Positions 1 through 9,838 are shown, counted from the stretch's first letter. The stretch is 64,000 bases of DNA from Lelliottia nimipressuralis (GCF_004115925.1 NZ_SDDX01000019.1:1-64000); one strand, 5' to 3'. The notes: generated by a model from the sequence alone, not told the origin. Numbers and translations: made by a program.

Positions 1-15
1 GGAACTGCCAGGCAT
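1..15 (+). rRNA. rrf: 3' end of a 5S rRNA gene (partial)
   Basis: The first 15 bases match the conserved 3' end of enterobacterial 5S rRNA (GAACTGCCAGGCAT) and are followed by a strong terminator. This means an rRNA operon lies just left of the window. The rest of the gene is outside, so the identification rests on a short match plus context. Confidence 0.8.
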
Positions 16-28
16 CAAACAAGTGAAG

Positions 29-62
29 AGGCCATCCGCAAGGATGGCCTTTTTGCGTTTTT
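29..62 (+). terminator. rRNA operon terminator
   Basis: A perfect 9-bp stem (AGGCCATCC / GGATGGCCT) with a GCAA tetraloop is followed by a T-rich tract. It lies 14 bases after the 5S 3' end, as expected for the end of an rrn operon. The following stretch from about 63 to 324 contains no gene I can support. Confidence 0.85.
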
Positions 63-324
63 GACTTTATACAAAAATAGTCCCACACCGGCAAAACAGC
101 CCGGTTATCGGCCTTCGATCCAGTCACGAATTACCCTCCTCAATCGCATCAAACCCCTTCTATGCAAATAGTCAGCCTCTTATAGCGCCGCTATAAGCGT
201 GAAAAAGTAAGTCGAGTAGTGGAATTCGAGCGGAATGCTGCTGAAAAAAGAGGTGTTAGGACTGTGGGGGAAGCAATCCATAGTGTTGAATGACACGGCC
301 AGAATCTACCGAATCCCCAAAAGC

Positions 325-351
325 AAAAAACCAGCCCGAAGGCTGGTTTTT
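325..351 (-). terminator. Terminator of tRNA-Phe
   Basis: On the minus strand the inverted repeat AAAACCAGCC / GGCTGGTTTT with a short loop lies 9 bases after the tRNA CCA end and runs into a T tract. It is a classic intrinsic terminator for the single-gene pheU transcript. Confidence 0.85.
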
Positions 352-359
352 CTAATTAG

Positions 360-435
360 TGGTGCCCGGACTCGGAATCGAACCAAGGACACGGGGATTT
401 TCAATCCCCTGCTCTACCGACTGAGCTATCCGGGC
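360..435 (-). tRNA. pheU: tRNA-Phe (anticodon GAA)
   Basis: The reverse complement is a 76-nt tRNA that begins GCCCGGATAGCTCAG, carries the anticodon GAA in the loop TTGAAAA, has the T-loop GGTTCGATTCC and encodes its own CCA end. It matches the enterobacterial tRNA-Phe as I remember it. In E. coli the pheU copy also lies next to yjdC-dsbD. tRNA-Phe genes are common island insertion sites, but I see no integrase or duplicated 3' end nearby. Confidence 0.97.
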
Positions 436-445
436 AACGGAGCGC

Positions 446-474
446 ATTAAACCTTAATCCCGGATGGTCGTCAA
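446..474 (-). promoter_or_regulatory. Sigma-70 promoter of tRNA-Phe
   Basis: On the minus strand TTGACG and TTTAAT are separated by exactly 17 bp, and a GC-rich discriminator (GCGCTCC) separates the -10 from the tRNA. A GC-rich discriminator is typical of stringently controlled stable-RNA promoters. Confidence 0.75.
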
Positions 475-605
475 CCCTAATTCAGGAAAAGCTGTTCAAC
501 TGCTTAACTTTACGGCAATCTGTCCGTTTGCACCGCGAAATTGCACAAATCTTCCAGACAATGAGGGTGCTAAATAGCAATGCTGACAGATCAGAGGAGG
601 GCGAT

Positions 606-1451
606 ATGGCGAACGACTGGCTTGAGCTACGTCAGCATGCAGACACAGGTATTGAAACCATTAAGGCACACTTCGAAGGCCATGCTTTCGACCCACACTG
701 GCACGACAGCTATCTGGTGGGCATTACGCTTTCTGGCACTCAGCAGTTCCATTGCCGCCGCGAGCGTCACCAGAGCCAGCCGGGAGATGCCTTTCTGCTT
801 GAACCCGGTGAAATCCATGATGGCGATGCCCCGGTCGAGGGCGGCTTTACCTATCTGACGTTCTATCTGGACGAACAGTGGCTGAACAACACGCTGCACG
901 GGCTATACGAATCCACGCCCGGTAGTTATTCACTCCATTTTGCGCAAACCCTGACGCGTGAGCCGCAGCTGGTTCGCACCATCGGTGAGACGTTTAACGC
1001 GCTGCATCAGGATGAGATGAAAATCGTCCAGCAAAGCACGATGGATCACATGCTGGCGCAGATCACTTCCCATTGCCACTGGCGCAAAAGGCTCCCTTCG
1101 CAGCTGCAAAGCGCGGCGGTGGCACATCGGGCGCGTGACTATCTGTATGCGCATATGGGCGAAAATCTCGGGCTGTCTGATCTTGCGCGCGAGACGGGAA
1201 CCGATCGCTTTACGCTGACGCGCTGTTTCAAACGTGAGTTCCATCTGGCACCGCACGCCTGGCTTATCCAGCTTCGGCTCGCAAAAGCCCGTCAGATGCT
1301 GGCACGTGGCGATTTGCCGGTGGATGTCGCTGCGTCGCTGGGTTTTGCCGATCAGAGCCATCTTGGACGCTGGTTCCAGCGGGCCTATCGCATCACCCCT
1401 GCCCATTACCGAAAGTTGTGCACAAACCTTCCAGACGTTTCCAGAAAATAG
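606..1451 (+). CDS. AraC-family transcriptional regulator
   Basis: This is a 281-residue regulator. The N-terminal half (about residues 15-110) is a cupin-like AraC ligand-binding domain with the His-rich segment PHWHDSYLVGITLSG and the turn QPGDAFLLEPGEIH. The C-terminal 100 residues are a double helix-turn-helix AraC domain (LGLSDLARETGTDRFTLTR, then DVAASLGFADQSHLGRWF). I chose the ATG at 606 because GAGGAGG lies just upstream; an in-frame start 26 codons earlier has no ribosome site. A LysE-type exporter follows 36 bp downstream on the same strand, so the regulator probably controls it. The pair is absent from this place in E. coli K-12 as I recall it. The inducer is unknown. Confidence 0.85.
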   Translation: MANDWLELRQHADTGIETIKAHFEGHAFDPHWHDSYLVGITLSGTQQFHCRRERHQSQPGDAFLLEPGEIHDGDAPVEGGFTYLTFYLDEQWLNNTLHGLYESTPGSYSLHFAQTLTREPQLVRTIGETFNALHQDEMKIVQQSTMDHMLAQITSHCHWRKRLPSQLQSAAVAHRARDYLYAHMGENLGLSDLARETGTDRFTLTRCFKREFHLAPHAWLIQLRLAKARQMLARGDLPVDVAASLGFADQSHLGRWFQRAYRITPAHYRKLCTNLPDVSRK

Positions 1452-1487
1452 CGGCATAGTCAGAGCTCCAAAAATAAGGAGCTACCT

Positions 1488-2078
1488 GTGAACGTGATGC
1501 CGTTTCTGCTGTTTGCTTTTGTCGCCTCGATAACGCCCGGCCCAACCAATATCCTTGTTCTGACCAACAGCCAGCACTACGGGGTGAAGGCGACGATTCC
1601 CGCCCTTGTCAGCGGCTGTGTGGCGGCCAGTGCCATCGTGCTGATCTCTGGCGCGGGAGCCGGGGAAGTATTGCGCCAGTACCCGCTGATTCGTCAGGTG
1701 ATGAGCTGGGGTGGCGTGCTGTGGTTAAGCTGGATGAGCTGGCAGTTATTCAGTGCGCCAGCGGCAAACCTGTCACATGGCTCGCATCACCGTTTTACGG
1801 CGCGTGCGGCGGCGCTTTTACAGGTGATCAATCCAAAGACATGGATGATGGCGTTGGCCGTCGTGAGCCTGTTTGCACCGGTTGGTGAGCATGCCCTGAG
1901 GGATGTGGCGCTGATGGCGCTCTGGTTCTTAATCATTTCGATTGCGTGTCTGATGTGCTGGGCGTGGCTGGGAAAGGCGGTAAATCGGGTGTTTCGCACC
2001 ACCGTGGCGATGGTGCGCTTTCAACGCGTAATGGCGCTATGCCTGCTTATCTCTGCGTGGGCAGGCATGCTGGCTTAA
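1488..2078 (+). CDS. LysE/RhtB-family amino-acid exporter
   Basis: This 196-residue inner-membrane protein has about six hydrophobic segments and the N-terminal signature [18 protein letters not shown], with the conserved Pro-Gly-Pro typical of LysE/RhtB exporters of amino acids or derivatives. A central [19 protein letters not shown] matches the second conserved family block. It starts with GTG at 1488 behind AAGGAG. It lies 36 bp after the AraC gene and likely forms an operon with it, a common regulator-exporter layout. Its 3' end overlaps the converging yjdC by 4 bp. The substrate cannot be read from the sequence. Confidence 0.85.
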   Translation: MNVMPFLLFAFVASITPGPTNILVLTNSQHYGVKATIPALVSGCVAASAIVLISGAGAGEVLRQYPLIRQVMSWGGVLWLSWMSWQLFSAPAANLSHGSHHRFTARAAALLQVINPKTWMMALAVVSLFAPVGEHALRDVALMALWFLIISIACLMCWAWLGKAVNRVFRTTVAMVRFQRVMALCLLISAWAGMLA

Positions 2079-2650
2079 GTCAGCGCGCCACCCATACGGC
2101 ACTGCGCAAAACGCAGGATATCTTCCGCGAGACGGTGCGCCGTCTCGACGTCGGCCAGGCTGCGGTTGACCAGCATACGGCTCAGGCAACCTTCCAGCAC
2201 CAGCTCCATCTGCCGCGCGACCATTGCCGGATCGTCGACTTCGAGTCGGGTGAGCAGCTCATGGGTAAAGTCGTGCGCCGCGCTTTTTTGCTGATCCGCC
2301 AGCTGATGGATCGGATGCCCTGGATCAGGATAGAAAGTGCAGGCGGCGATAAACAGACAGCCCGGGTAGCGTTTGTTGCGAACGCAATCAGCGAGGGCCG
2401 TATAACGCGCCAGTATTTTCTGCTCGTCCGTCAGCTCTTCGTTAAGCATTAACTGCCTGCGCCAGATATCCACCTGCTGGCTCAGATAGCGCAGGGCGTC
2501 GTACAGCAGCGCTTCTTTATCGGGCCAGAAGCGACGAAGCTCATCCAGAGGATAATCGATGCGTTCGGCAACCATCTCAAGCGTGGTGCTGGCGATCCCT
2601 TGAACCTCAAGTAATTGCAGGGCTTGTCCCAGTACGTCTTCACGTTGCAC
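2075..2650 (-). CDS. yjdC: TetR-family transcriptional regulator YjdC
   Basis: This 191-residue protein has an N-terminal TetR helix-turn-helix (about residues 5-50, with the recognition region [32 protein letters not shown]) and a helical C-terminal ligand domain containing a Cys pair region ([10 protein letters not shown]). Length and position immediately behind dsbD match E. coli YjdC. The start lies 47 bp after the dsbD stop, so it is probably co-transcribed with cutA-dsbD. The stop overlaps the converging LysE gene by 4 bp. Ligand and targets are not evident from the sequence. Confidence 0.88.
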   Translation of the reverse strand: MQREDVLGQALQLLEVQGIASTTLEMVAERIDYPLDELRRFWPDKEALLYDALRYLSQQVDIWRRQLMLNEELTDEQKILARYTALADCVRNKRYPGCLFIAACTFYPDPGHPIHQLADQQKSAAHDFTHELLTRLEVDDPAMVARQMELVLEGCLSRMLVNRSLADVETAHRLAEDILRFAQCRMGGALT

Positions 2651-2697
2651 GGTTTTCTCCTCCCAATGCTAACGGTTTCTCCCGTTAACAGTGTCGT

Positions 2698-4386
2698 TTA
2701 CGGTTGGCGATCGCGCAAATGCGCGCTGAACGCTGCGGCATCCATATAACCCGTCACGCGTCCGGCAGGCTGCTCTTCTCCTTGCTCATTAAAGAACAAA
2801 ATAGTCGGCAGGCCGAGCACGTTGAGCTGTTTTAACAGAGCCTTGTCCTGCGCGTTATTGGCCGTCACATTGGCCTGCAGCAGAACGGTATTTTTCAGCG
2901 CGTTTTGCACCTGTGGATCGCTAAAGGTGTATTTTTCAAACTCTTTACAGGCCACGCACCAGTCGGCGTAGAGATCGAGCATCACGGGTTTGCCTTTGGC
3001 CTGCGCCAGGGCGGTGTTCAGCTCATCAACGTTACTGATTTGAGTAAAGCTAAGATGCGCCTGGGCTTGTACGCCCGGGGAACCAAACGCCCAGTCCTGA
3101 AGGGGACGTACGCTCACCAGCGCGGCGGCCAGCAGGATAATTTGCACGATCCGCATCCACGGCTTCTGCGCCTGCAGGCTGGTAATAAATGCCCAACCGA
3201 AGAACGCCACACCCAGAAGCGCCCACAGACGCACTCCCCAGACATCGCCAATCAAACGTTCGAGCAGGAATACTGGCAGTGCCAGAATCACAAAGCCGAA
3301 CGCCGTTTTCACGGTTTCCATCCACGGGCCGCTTTTCGGCAGCAGACGGTTGCCAAAGACGGTGACCAGAATCAGCGGCAGCCCCATACCCAGTGCATAA
3401 AGATAGAGCGTCCCGCCACCGAACCACATGTTCCCGCTCTGCGCGATGTAGAGCAGGATGGCGCTAAGCGGCGCGGTGGTGCAGGGGGAGCAGATCAGCC
3501 CGGCAATGGCGCCCATTGCAAAGACGCCGCCCGCAGAACCGCCCTGCTGACGGTTGCTCATCAGCGTCAGGCGTGTTTGCAGTGACGACGGCAGCTGCAA
3601 GGTGAATAACCCAAACATCGACAGTGCCAGCAGGGTAAAGACCACCGACAGCCCAATGAGCACATAAGGGTGCTGGAGCGCCGCCTGGAACTGAAGCCCT
3701 GCTGCGGCCACGATCAGGCCAAGGGCGGTGTATGTCAGCGCCATTCCCTGAACATAGATAAAGGCCAGCAGCAACGCACGGGCGGTGGATAAACGCTGTT
3801 TGCCGCCGAGGACGATGCCGGAAATCAGGGGATACATCGGCAGGACACAGGGCGTGAAGGCGATACCAATACCGATCAACAGCGCCCACAGCGCGGAGAA
3901 GGGCAGCTTAGCACTCGTATCATCCGTTTCCACTGCGGGAGCTGAAGGTGCAGGGGACGCCTGTACTTCGCTCAGCGGTACCACTTTGGTCTCTGGCGGA
4001 TAGCAGAAACCTGCGTCGGCGCAGCCCTGGTATGTGACCGTCAGCGTGGCGCCCGAACTGGCCTGATTTACCGTGACCGGCACCGTCAGCCGATGGCGGT
4101 AGATTTCGCTTTTGCCGTAGAACTCATCTTCGTGCCATTCGCCTGCGGGCAGCTGCGGCTCGCCGACATTCGCGCGAGCGGGGGTAATGCTCACCTGCTT
4201 ACGGTAGAGGTAATAGCCCTCTTTGACCTGCCAGGTCAGATTGAGATCGTGCCGGTTCTGCTGGAAGTCGAAAACAAACGCCTGGTCGGCGGGAATGAAA
4301 TTAGAGCGGCCGGGCGCGTCGAACAACCCGGCAAAAACTGATGTGCTGCACAGCAGCAGGATCAGCGTAAGGAAGCGTTGAGCCAT
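2698..4386 (-). CDS. dsbD: Thiol:disulfide interchange protein DsbD
   Basis: DsbD (DipZ) carries electrons from cytoplasmic thioredoxin across the inner membrane to periplasmic DsbC, DsbG and CcmG. This 562-residue protein has a signal peptide of about 19 residues, a periplasmic alpha domain with the pair C122/C128 (CADAGFC), a polytopic beta domain with the redox cysteines C180 (FTPCVLP) and C299/C302 (ICSPC), and a C-terminal thioredoxin-like gamma domain with C477-V-A-C480. All the expected redox cysteines are present. The 5' end overlaps the cutA 3' end by 25 bp, implying translational coupling, and yjdC follows. Confidence 0.97.
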   Translation of the reverse strand: MAQRFLTLILLLCSTSVFAGLFDAPGRSNFIPADQAFVFDFQQNRHDLNLTWQVKEGYYLYRKQVSITPARANVGEPQLPAGEWHEDEFYGKSEIYRHRLTVPVTVNQASSGATLTVTYQGCADAGFCYPPETKVVPLSEVQASPAPSAPAVETDDTSAKLPFSALWALLIGIGIAFTPCVLPMYPLISGIVLGGKQRLSTARALLLAFIYVQGMALTYTALGLIVAAAGLQFQAALQHPYVLIGLSVVFTLLALSMFGLFTLQLPSSLQTRLTLMSNRQQGGSAGGVFAMGAIAGLICSPCTTAPLSAILLYIAQSGNMWFGGGTLYLYALGMGLPLILVTVFGNRLLPKSGPWMETVKTAFGFVILALPVFLLERLIGDVWGVRLWALLGVAFFGWAFITSLQAQKPWMRIVQIILLAAALVSVRPLQDWAFGSPGVQAQAHLSFTQISNVDELNTALAQAKGKPVMLDLYADWCVACKEFEKYTFSDPQVQNALKNTVLLQANVTANNAQDKALLKQLNVLGLPTILFFNEQGEEQPAGRVTGYMDAAAFSAHLRDRQP

Positions 4387-4685
4387 GAGAGATAATCGTT
4401 GTCGCCGTGAACCACTGGCAGCACCAGCAGTTCTGGGGTCTGGTATGGATGATGAGACTTGAGGCAGTCGAGAAGCGCTTGCTGATGCGAGACGTTGGTT
4501 TTCAGCAGCATCTGCACTTCGTACTCCTGTTCCAGCTTGCCTTCCCAGTAGTACATCGAGGTAGCGCCGGGCAGGATCGTCACACAGGCAGCGAGCTGTT
4601 CTGCCAGCACTTTGGCGGCAAGCTCCTGGGCAGTGGCTTCATCGGGGGCGGTACACAGTACAACGACAGCGTCAGGTGTATTCAC
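4362..4685 (-). CDS. cutA: Divalent-cation tolerance protein CutA
   Basis: A 107-residue cytoplasmic protein of the CutA1 family, small trimeric PII-like proteins linked genetically to copper tolerance. Family signatures visible are the early [16 protein letters not shown], the [10 protein letters not shown] segment and the C-terminal [13 protein letters not shown]. The start is GTG at 4685, seven bases after AGGAGG. E. coli CutA is about five residues longer at the N-terminus. It precedes and overlaps dsbD by 25 bp. The biochemical role is not settled in the family. Confidence 0.93.
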   Translation of the reverse strand: MNTPDAVVVLCTAPDEATAQELAAKVLAEQLAACVTILPGATSMYYWEGKLEQEYEVQMLLKTNVSHQQALLDCLKSHHPYQTPELLVLPVVHGDNDYLSWLNASLR

Positions 4686-4747
4686 TACTCGACCTCCTCA
4701 TCGCGAAAAAATCACTATATCACGCTGAGCCTGAGGGCATTAATGAA

Positions 4748-4768
4748 TCGGGCCGCAGAGCGGCCCGA
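4748..4768. terminator. Hairpin between dcuA and cutA
   Basis: A perfect 9-bp stem (TCGGGCCGC / GCGGCCCGA) with an AGA loop lies between the dcuA stop and cutA. There is no long T run on the minus strand, so it may be a weak terminator or processing site rather than a full stop. Confidence 0.5.
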
Positions 4769-4796
4769 CTTTAACTATTTTTACAACACCGAAAGC

Positions 4797-6098
4797 TTAA
4801 AGAATCACGCTACCGATCAGGAAACCGAAGCATACGGCAAACACGACGCCCATCGTGCCCGGAATAAAGAACGGATGGTTAAAGACGAAGCGTCCGATGC
4901 GCGTCGTCCCGGTATCGTCCATCTGCACGGCCGCGACCAGCGTCGGATAGGTTGGCAGAATAAACAGGCCAGAAACGGCAGCGAAAGAGGCCACAGCGGT
5001 CAGTGGAGACACGTTCAGTGCCAGCGCCATCGGCATCAGAGCTTTCGCCGTCGCAGCCTGAGAATACAGCAGCGCGGAAGCCACAAAGAAAATCACCGCC
5101 AGCAGCCAAGGATGGCCCTGAATCACGGTACCTGCGGTCTCTTTAATCCAGTCGATATTGTGGGAAACAAAAGTATCACCCAGCCACGCCACGCCGAGGA
5201 TACAGATACAGGCACTCATTCCGGCTTTGAAGGTGCTGGAGCTGAGAATGCTGTCCGTTTCCACGCCGCACAGCACGGTGGTCAGGGTCGCGACGCTCAG
5301 CATAATAATCAGGATTGCGTTGGTGGTATTCATCAGCGGTGTTGCCACCAGGCCGAGGCTTGGGCTGTTGACGATGGCATAAATCACTACACAGACCACG
5401 CCCAGCAGGAACAGCAGTACCGACAGTCTCGCGCGTGGTTTGATCTCAACTTTATTTTCACCGCGCAGTTCGATCAGACCTTCTTCCAGACGTTTCAGGT
5501 ACACCGGATCGTCAGAAAGTTTGGAATTAAACAGTATAGTGACCAGGAACGACATCAGCAGCACAGCCAGCAGCGTCGAGGGGATCACCACGGAGAGCAG
5601 ATGAATATAGCTAACGCCATGACCTTCCATTACCGATGACATATACACCACTGCGGCAGAAATCGGCGAGGCGGTAATCGCGATCTGCGCGGACACCACA
5701 GCAGTCGACAGCGGGCGGCACGGCTTAATGCCTTGCTCTTTCGCCACTTCGGCAATAACCGGCAGCGTTGCCAGAGAGATGTTGCCGGTACCGGCAAAAA
5801 TCGTCAGGAAGTAGGTCACGACCGGCGCGAGAATGGTGATGTATTTCGGGTTTTTGCGCAGCAGTTTTTCCGTTTGATTAACCAGATAATCCAGACCACC
5901 CGCAATCTGCATGGCCGAGATGGCTGCAATCACCGCCATGATGATGGAGATAACGTCAAACGGGATTTTCCCCGGTGCGACACCAATGGCTGCCAGAACC
6001 AGCACGCCCAAACCCCCGGCATAGCCGATACCAATCCCTCCTAGCCTGGCGCCGAGGAAAATCGCCGCTAAAACGATAATCAGCTCAATGACAATCAT
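4797..6098 (-). CDS. dcuA: Anaerobic C4-dicarboxylate transporter DcuA
   Basis: DcuA exchanges aspartate, fumarate, malate or succinate across the inner membrane, feeding fumarate respiration and aspartate uptake. The 433-residue protein has about ten or more hydrophobic segments and the Dcu signatures AGTGNISLATLPVIAEVA and SQAATAKALMPMALALN. Its length equals E. coli DcuA. It follows aspA on the same strand after a terminator hairpin, the arrangement in which dcuA is expressed partly by readthrough. Its partners are AspA and, further on, the Frd complex. Confidence 0.96.
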   Translation of the reverse strand: MIVIELIIVLAAIFLGARLGGIGIGYAGGLGVLVLAAIGVAPGKIPFDVISIIMAVIAAISAMQIAGGLDYLVNQTEKLLRKNPKYITILAPVVTYFLTIFAGTGNISLATLPVIAEVAKEQGIKPCRPLSTAVVSAQIAITASPISAAVVYMSSVMEGHGVSYIHLLSVVIPSTLLAVLLMSFLVTILFNSKLSDDPVYLKRLEEGLIELRGENKVEIKPRARLSVLLFLLGVVCVVIYAIVNSPSLGLVATPLMNTTNAILIIMLSVATLTTVLCGVETDSILSSSTFKAGMSACICILGVAWLGDTFVSHNIDWIKETAGTVIQGHPWLLAVIFFVASALLYSQAATAKALMPMALALNVSPLTAVASFAAVSGLFILPTYPTLVAAVQMDDTGTTRIGRFVFNHPFFIPGTMGVVFAVCFGFLIGSVIL

Positions 6099-6163
6099 AA
6101 TCGCTTCCTTGAATGTTAGTTGTTGGATACGTAAATGTTATTTTTGTGATGTCCTATAAAAGC

Positions 6164-6193
6164 AAAAAGGCACGTCACAAGTGACGTGCCTTT
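6164..6193 (-). terminator. Terminator after aspA
   Basis: On the minus strand a 10-bp-plus stem (GGCACGTCAC / GTGACGTGCC) with a two-base loop runs into TTTTTGCTTTT. It lies 20 bases after the aspA stop and before dcuA, and probably reduces dcuA expression relative to aspA. Confidence 0.85.
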
Positions 6194-6213
6194 CGGAAGT
6201 TTAACCCGAACTG

Positions 6214-7650
6214 TTATTGTTCGCTTTCATCGGTATAACGCTTCGCTTTGTAGGCCGGGTGCATCAGGTTCTGCGCCGAGAAGATATCATCCAGCTCAGC
6301 CTCTGTCAGCAGTCCACGCTCAAGGACGACTTCGCGCACGCTCTTACCGGTTTCGGCACAAATCTTCCCGACGATGTCACCGTTATGGTGGCCGATGAAC
6401 GGGTTCAGGTAAGTGACGATACCGATGGAGTTGTAGACGAAGCTTTCGCACACGGCTTTGTTCGCCGTGATGCCGTTAATGCATTTTTCCAGCAGGTTGT
6501 AGCAGGCATTGGTCAGAATGTGGATGGATTCAAACATCGCCTGGCCAATCACTGGCTCCATGACGTTCAACTGCAGCTGACCCGCTTCGGAGGCCATGGT
6601 CACGGTAATGTCGTTGCCGATGACTTTGAAGCACACCTGGTTAACCACTTCTGGCACAACCGGGTTCACTTTAGCTGGCATGATGGACGAACCGGCCTGC
6701 AGTTCTGGCAGGTTGATTTCGTTCAGGCCAGCGCGTGGACCGGAGGAGAGCAGGCGCAGGTCGTTACAGATTTTGGAGAGTTTCACTGCCAGACGTTTCA
6801 GCGCACTGTGCACCATCACGTAGGCACCGCAGTCGGAGGTCGCTTCGATCAGGTCTTCCGCCGGAACAACCGCCAGATTGGAGACTTCCGCCAGTTTCTG
6901 CACCGCCAGCTGTTGATAGCCGTCCGGGGTATTCAGACGCGTACCGATGGCGGTGGCGCCAAGGTTCACTTCCAGCAGCAGCTCAGAGGTGCGCAGGATG
7001 TTGCGGGTCTCTTCATTCAGCAGCACGTTAAAGGCATGGAATTCCTGGCCGAGGGTCATCGGCACGGCATCCTGCAGCTGGGTACGGCCCATTTTCAGAA
7101 TGTCCTGGAACTCAACGGCTTTACGCTGGAAGCCATCGCCCAGTTGGTTAATCGCGTCGATCAGTTTCACCACAGAGGCGTACACGGCGATACGGAAACC
7201 GGTCGGGTAGGCATCGTTGGTAGACTGGCACTTGTTAACGTGGTCGTTTGGATTGAGGTACTGGTACTCACCTTTCTGGTGGCCCATCAGTTCAAGACCG
7301 ATGTTAGCCAGCACCTCGTTGGTATTCATGTTGACGGAGGTCCCCGCACCGCCCTGATAAACGTCAACTGGGAACTGATCCATGCATTTGCCGTTGTTCA
7401 GTACTTCATCGCAGGCGGCGATGATGGCATTTGCAGCGCTTTTCGGAATGGTTTGCAGCTCTTTGTTTGCCAGTGCTGCGGCTTTTTTCACCATCACCAT
7501 GCCACGTACAAATTCAGGGATGTCGCTGATTTTGTTGTTGCTGATGTAAAAGTTTTCAATCGCTCTCAGAGTGTGAATACCGTAGTAGGCATCCGCTGGA
7601 ACTTCCCTGGTACCCAACAAATCTTCTTCGATACGAATGTTGTTTAACAT
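6214..7650 (-). CDS. aspA: Aspartate ammonia-lyase (aspartase)
   Basis: AspA converts L-aspartate to fumarate and ammonia in the cytoplasm, supplying fumarate as an anaerobic electron acceptor. The 478-residue protein belongs to the fumarase/aspartase superfamily and carries its catalytic loop [15 protein letters not shown] near residue 320, plus the N-terminal block [17 protein letters not shown]. Length and ending (KRYTDESEQ) match E. coli AspA. The start ATG is preceded by AGAAGG. A terminator and then dcuA follow. The upstream gap has a CRP-like site, in line with catabolite control known for this gene. Confidence 0.98.
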   Translation of the reverse strand: MLNNIRIEEDLLGTREVPADAYYGIHTLRAIENFYISNNKISDIPEFVRGMVMVKKAAALANKELQTIPKSAANAIIAACDEVLNNGKCMDQFPVDVYQGGAGTSVNMNTNEVLANIGLELMGHQKGEYQYLNPNDHVNKCQSTNDAYPTGFRIAVYASVVKLIDAINQLGDGFQRKAVEFQDILKMGRTQLQDAVPMTLGQEFHAFNVLLNEETRNILRTSELLLEVNLGATAIGTRLNTPDGYQQLAVQKLAEVSNLAVVPAEDLIEATSDCGAYVMVHSALKRLAVKLSKICNDLRLLSSGPRAGLNEINLPELQAGSSIMPAKVNPVVPEVVNQVCFKVIGNDITVTMASEAGQLQLNVMEPVIGQAMFESIHILTNACYNLLEKCINGITANKAVCESFVYNSIGIVTYLNPFIGHHNGDIVGKICAETGKSVREVVLERGLLTEAELDDIFSAQNLMHPAYKAKRYTDESEQ

Positions 7651-7836
7651 GTGAACCTTCTTTTAAAGCGGCCGATGGATTGTACTAAACACACAGTAGA
7701 TATGTGGTTTTCAATATTTGCTGACCGACGATTATTCCCTCAATCAGCCAGATACTCGAGATCATATGCTGATGATAGCGAATTGCCGTAATCTGGATCA
7801 CTTATTATCGCCCTCATCTCATGATAATTATTAATC

Positions 7837-7852
7837 TGTGAAATGAATCACC
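7837..7852. promoter_or_regulatory. Candidate CRP site between aspA and fxsA
   Basis: TGTGA-AATGAA-TCACC matches nine of ten bases of the CRP consensus with the correct 6-bp spacer. It lies in the 334-bp divergent gap between aspA and fxsA. A weaker match lies at 7787-7802. CRP control of aspA is established in E. coli. The site is nearly 190 bp from the aspA start, so which gene it serves is uncertain. The remainder of the gap has no gene I can support. Confidence 0.55.
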
Positions 7853-7984
7853 GCTTGAATATTTCCAGAAAAAATATCCGTGCAAACCGATTGAAATTTG
7901 GCTAACCGTCTCCATCTCAGAAAGACGCGACTCGCAAACACATACAGACAGAGGCCAAAGGCGTCTGCCACACAGGAGAAACCA

Positions 7985-8455
7985 GTGCGCTGGATACCTT
8001 TTATTGCCATTTTTCTCTATGTTTACATCGAGATTTCTATTTTTATCCAGGTCGCCCACGTGCTGGGCGTCCTGCTGACGCTGATCCTGGTCATCTTCAC
8101 ATCCGTAATTGGGATGTCGCTGGTGCGCAATCAGGGTTTCAAAAATTTCCTGTTAATGCAGCAGAAGATGGCGGCGGGGGAAAGCCCGGCAGCCGAGATG
8201 ATCAAAAGCGTGTCCCTGATTCTTGCGGGCCTGCTGCTGATTCTGCCGGGGTTCTTCACCGATTTCCTTGGCCTGTTACTGCTGTTGCCACCGGTGCAAA
8301 AACTTCTGACCATGAGACTGCTACCGCATCTGCGTTTTAACCGCATGCCTGGCGGCGGTTTCAGCACTGGGCCGGGAAATGGAGAGACCTTTGACGGGGA
8401 GTTTCAGCGCAAGGACGATCAGCGCGACCGCCTCGATCATAAAGACGACCGCTGA
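7985..8455 (+). CDS. fxsA: Membrane protein FxsA
   Basis: FxsA is a small inner-membrane protein whose overproduction relieves exclusion of phage T7 by the F plasmid; its normal role is unknown. I start it at the GTG at 7985, which has AGGAG six bases upstream and gives 156 residues beginning VRWIPFIAIFLYVYIEISIF, as in E. coli. There are three to four hydrophobic segments up to about residue 105 and a charged tail ending in RKDDQRDRLDHKDDR. An in-frame ATG 29 codons earlier gives a basic extension not found in the family. Confidence 0.92.
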   Translation: MRWIPFIAIFLYVYIEISIFIQVAHVLGVLLTLILVIFTSVIGMSLVRNQGFKNFLLMQQKMAAGESPAAEMIKSVSLILAGLLLILPGFFTDFLGLLLLLPPVQKLLTMRLLPHLRFNRMPGGGFSTGPGNGETFDGEFQRKDDQRDRLDHKDDR

Positions 8456-8462
8456 CAGGTGT

Positions 8463-8528
8463 GCCCGGTGCCGCTTCGCTTACCGGGCCTAATCTCTTGC
8501 AGGCCGGAAAAGCGCAGCGCTATCCGGC
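8463..8528. repeat. REP/BIME-like element
   Basis: Two successive imperfect palindromes (GCCCGGT...ACCGGGC with a CTTCG-type loop, then GCCGGA...TCCGGC) fill the gap between the converging fxsA and yjeH genes. This is typical of enterobacterial repetitive extragenic palindromes. Similar units occur at 42115, 45237 and 46026. Confidence 0.75.
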
Positions 8529-8530
8529 GT

Positions 8531-9769
8531 TTAAAGTACGCTTCGTTTCGGCAAGAACATCCACAGCCCTGCCAGCATCACCAAAGCGTACAAACTCTTC
8601 CAGCCAACCATCACCAGCAGCAGCAAACACAACACGCCACCGACTACCGCCAGCACTTTAAATCGTCCCTTCAGTAACCGGCATCCTGCCAGCATGCACA
8701 GCAGATAAATGATGATGAAAATGCCGTTCGCATAGACGATCAGCGCATCGAGATTGATATTCAGCCCATAAATACACAGGGTGCTCAGCACGCAACAGCC
8801 CAGCACCGCGTTTAGCGCGTTAAGGGGTAGCTGGCGCTTTGACAGGCGCGACAGGCGGCTGTCCGGCTTATACTGCGCCTGGGACCACACCAGGCGGGCG
8901 AAGCTCTGAATATAGATATTGAGGCTGGCGAAGCAGGCGAGATAGCCAATCACGCAGGCAATCCACAAGGCTTTGACGCCAAAGAGTTGCACCACGATCC
9001 CTGGCAGCGAAGCGGCTGCAGCCATGTCGGCGCTATAAGCATTGAAATGCAGCACCAGCACCGTACAGGCCCAGTAAACGGTGCCCGCCAGCAGCAGGCC
9101 AATCATCAGCGCGCGCGGGAAATCTCGCTCCGGCTGTTTAAACTCTGACGCCAGATGCGCGAACGCCTCCAGCCCGACAAAACACCAGAACATCACCGCA
9201 AGTGCGGCGAAAAGTTGTGTGTGATCGACATCAGCGATTGCCGGGAACGGAATCGCGCTCACCTGAATATCGCCCGCCCACCATATTGCCGCAATCAACG
9301 CGACGATCAGCACGGCGACCAACGTTTGTAGATTAGCGCTGGAACTGGCACCGCGGGATCCGACCCACCAGACGATCGCCAGTGTCCCCAGCTCCGCCAG
9401 CAGAAGCTGCTCGTCATGCCAGCCAAACAGCGCCTGACCAAAACCGGTGGCGATGTGCAGGGCAGCAGGAAGCCCTACAGGGATGACCGATAGGAAAAGC
9501 CAGCCGGTGACGCGCTCCAGCCGTGGGCCAAACGCCATGCCGACAAAATGCGCCACGCCACCGGCGCTGGGGAAATGGCGGCCGAGCGTCGCAAAGACAA
9601 TCGCAATCGGAAAAACCAGCACGATCAGCACCGGCCACGCCCACAGACTGTTATTTCCTGCCACCAGAGCCGCCAGTGCGGGCACGGCAAAAACGCCGGT
9701 ACCTAACAAGGAGGTAGAGAGCAAACCAACGCCCTGCGCCAGCCCCAACTCCTGTTTGAGTCCACTCAT
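8531..9769 (-). CDS. yjeH: Amino-acid exporter YjeH (APC superfamily)
   Basis: The 412-residue inner-membrane protein has about twelve hydrophobic segments and the APC-superfamily start GLLSTSLLGTGVFAVPALAALVAG, where the G-x-G-V-F motif forms part of the substrate site. E. coli YjeH exports methionine and branched-chain amino acids, and this protein is a close match in length and position, sitting divergently next to groES. The role is assigned by family. The 3' end abuts a REP element shared with fxsA. Confidence 0.88.
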   Translation of the reverse strand: MSGLKQELGLAQGVGLLSTSLLGTGVFAVPALAALVAGNNSLWAWPVLIVLVFPIAIVFATLGRHFPSAGGVAHFVGMAFGPRLERVTGWLFLSVIPVGLPAALHIATGFGQALFGWHDEQLLLAELGTLAIVWWVGSRGASSSANLQTLVAVLIVALIAAIWWAGDIQVSAIPFPAIADVDHTQLFAALAVMFWCFVGLEAFAHLASEFKQPERDFPRALMIGLLLAGTVYWACTVLVLHFNAYSADMAAAASLPGIVVQLFGVKALWIACVIGYLACFASLNIYIQSFARLVWSQAQYKPDSRLSRLSKRQLPLNALNAVLGCCVLSTLCIYGLNINLDALIVYANGIFIIIYLLCMLAGCRLLKGRFKVLAVVGGVLCLLLLVMVGWKSLYALVMLAGLWMFLPKRSVL

Positions 9770-9838
9770 TCACTTCGTCCTGCCACCATCAAAAGAGAGG
9801 CGATGGTAACACTTTCACAAATTTTTTTTCGACTGCCC

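Noticed and set aside
63..359. Possible remnant of a genomic island at the 3' end of tRNA-Phe
   Set aside because: No integrase, no duplicated tRNA end and only a 71-codon unconvincing frame that runs into the tRNA itself.
6217..7647. A 476-codon open frame on the plus strand opposite aspA
   Set aside because: It mirrors the codons of aspA, is rich in His, Gln and Phe with no family resemblance, and has no ribosome site. It is an antisense shadow of a highly biased gene.
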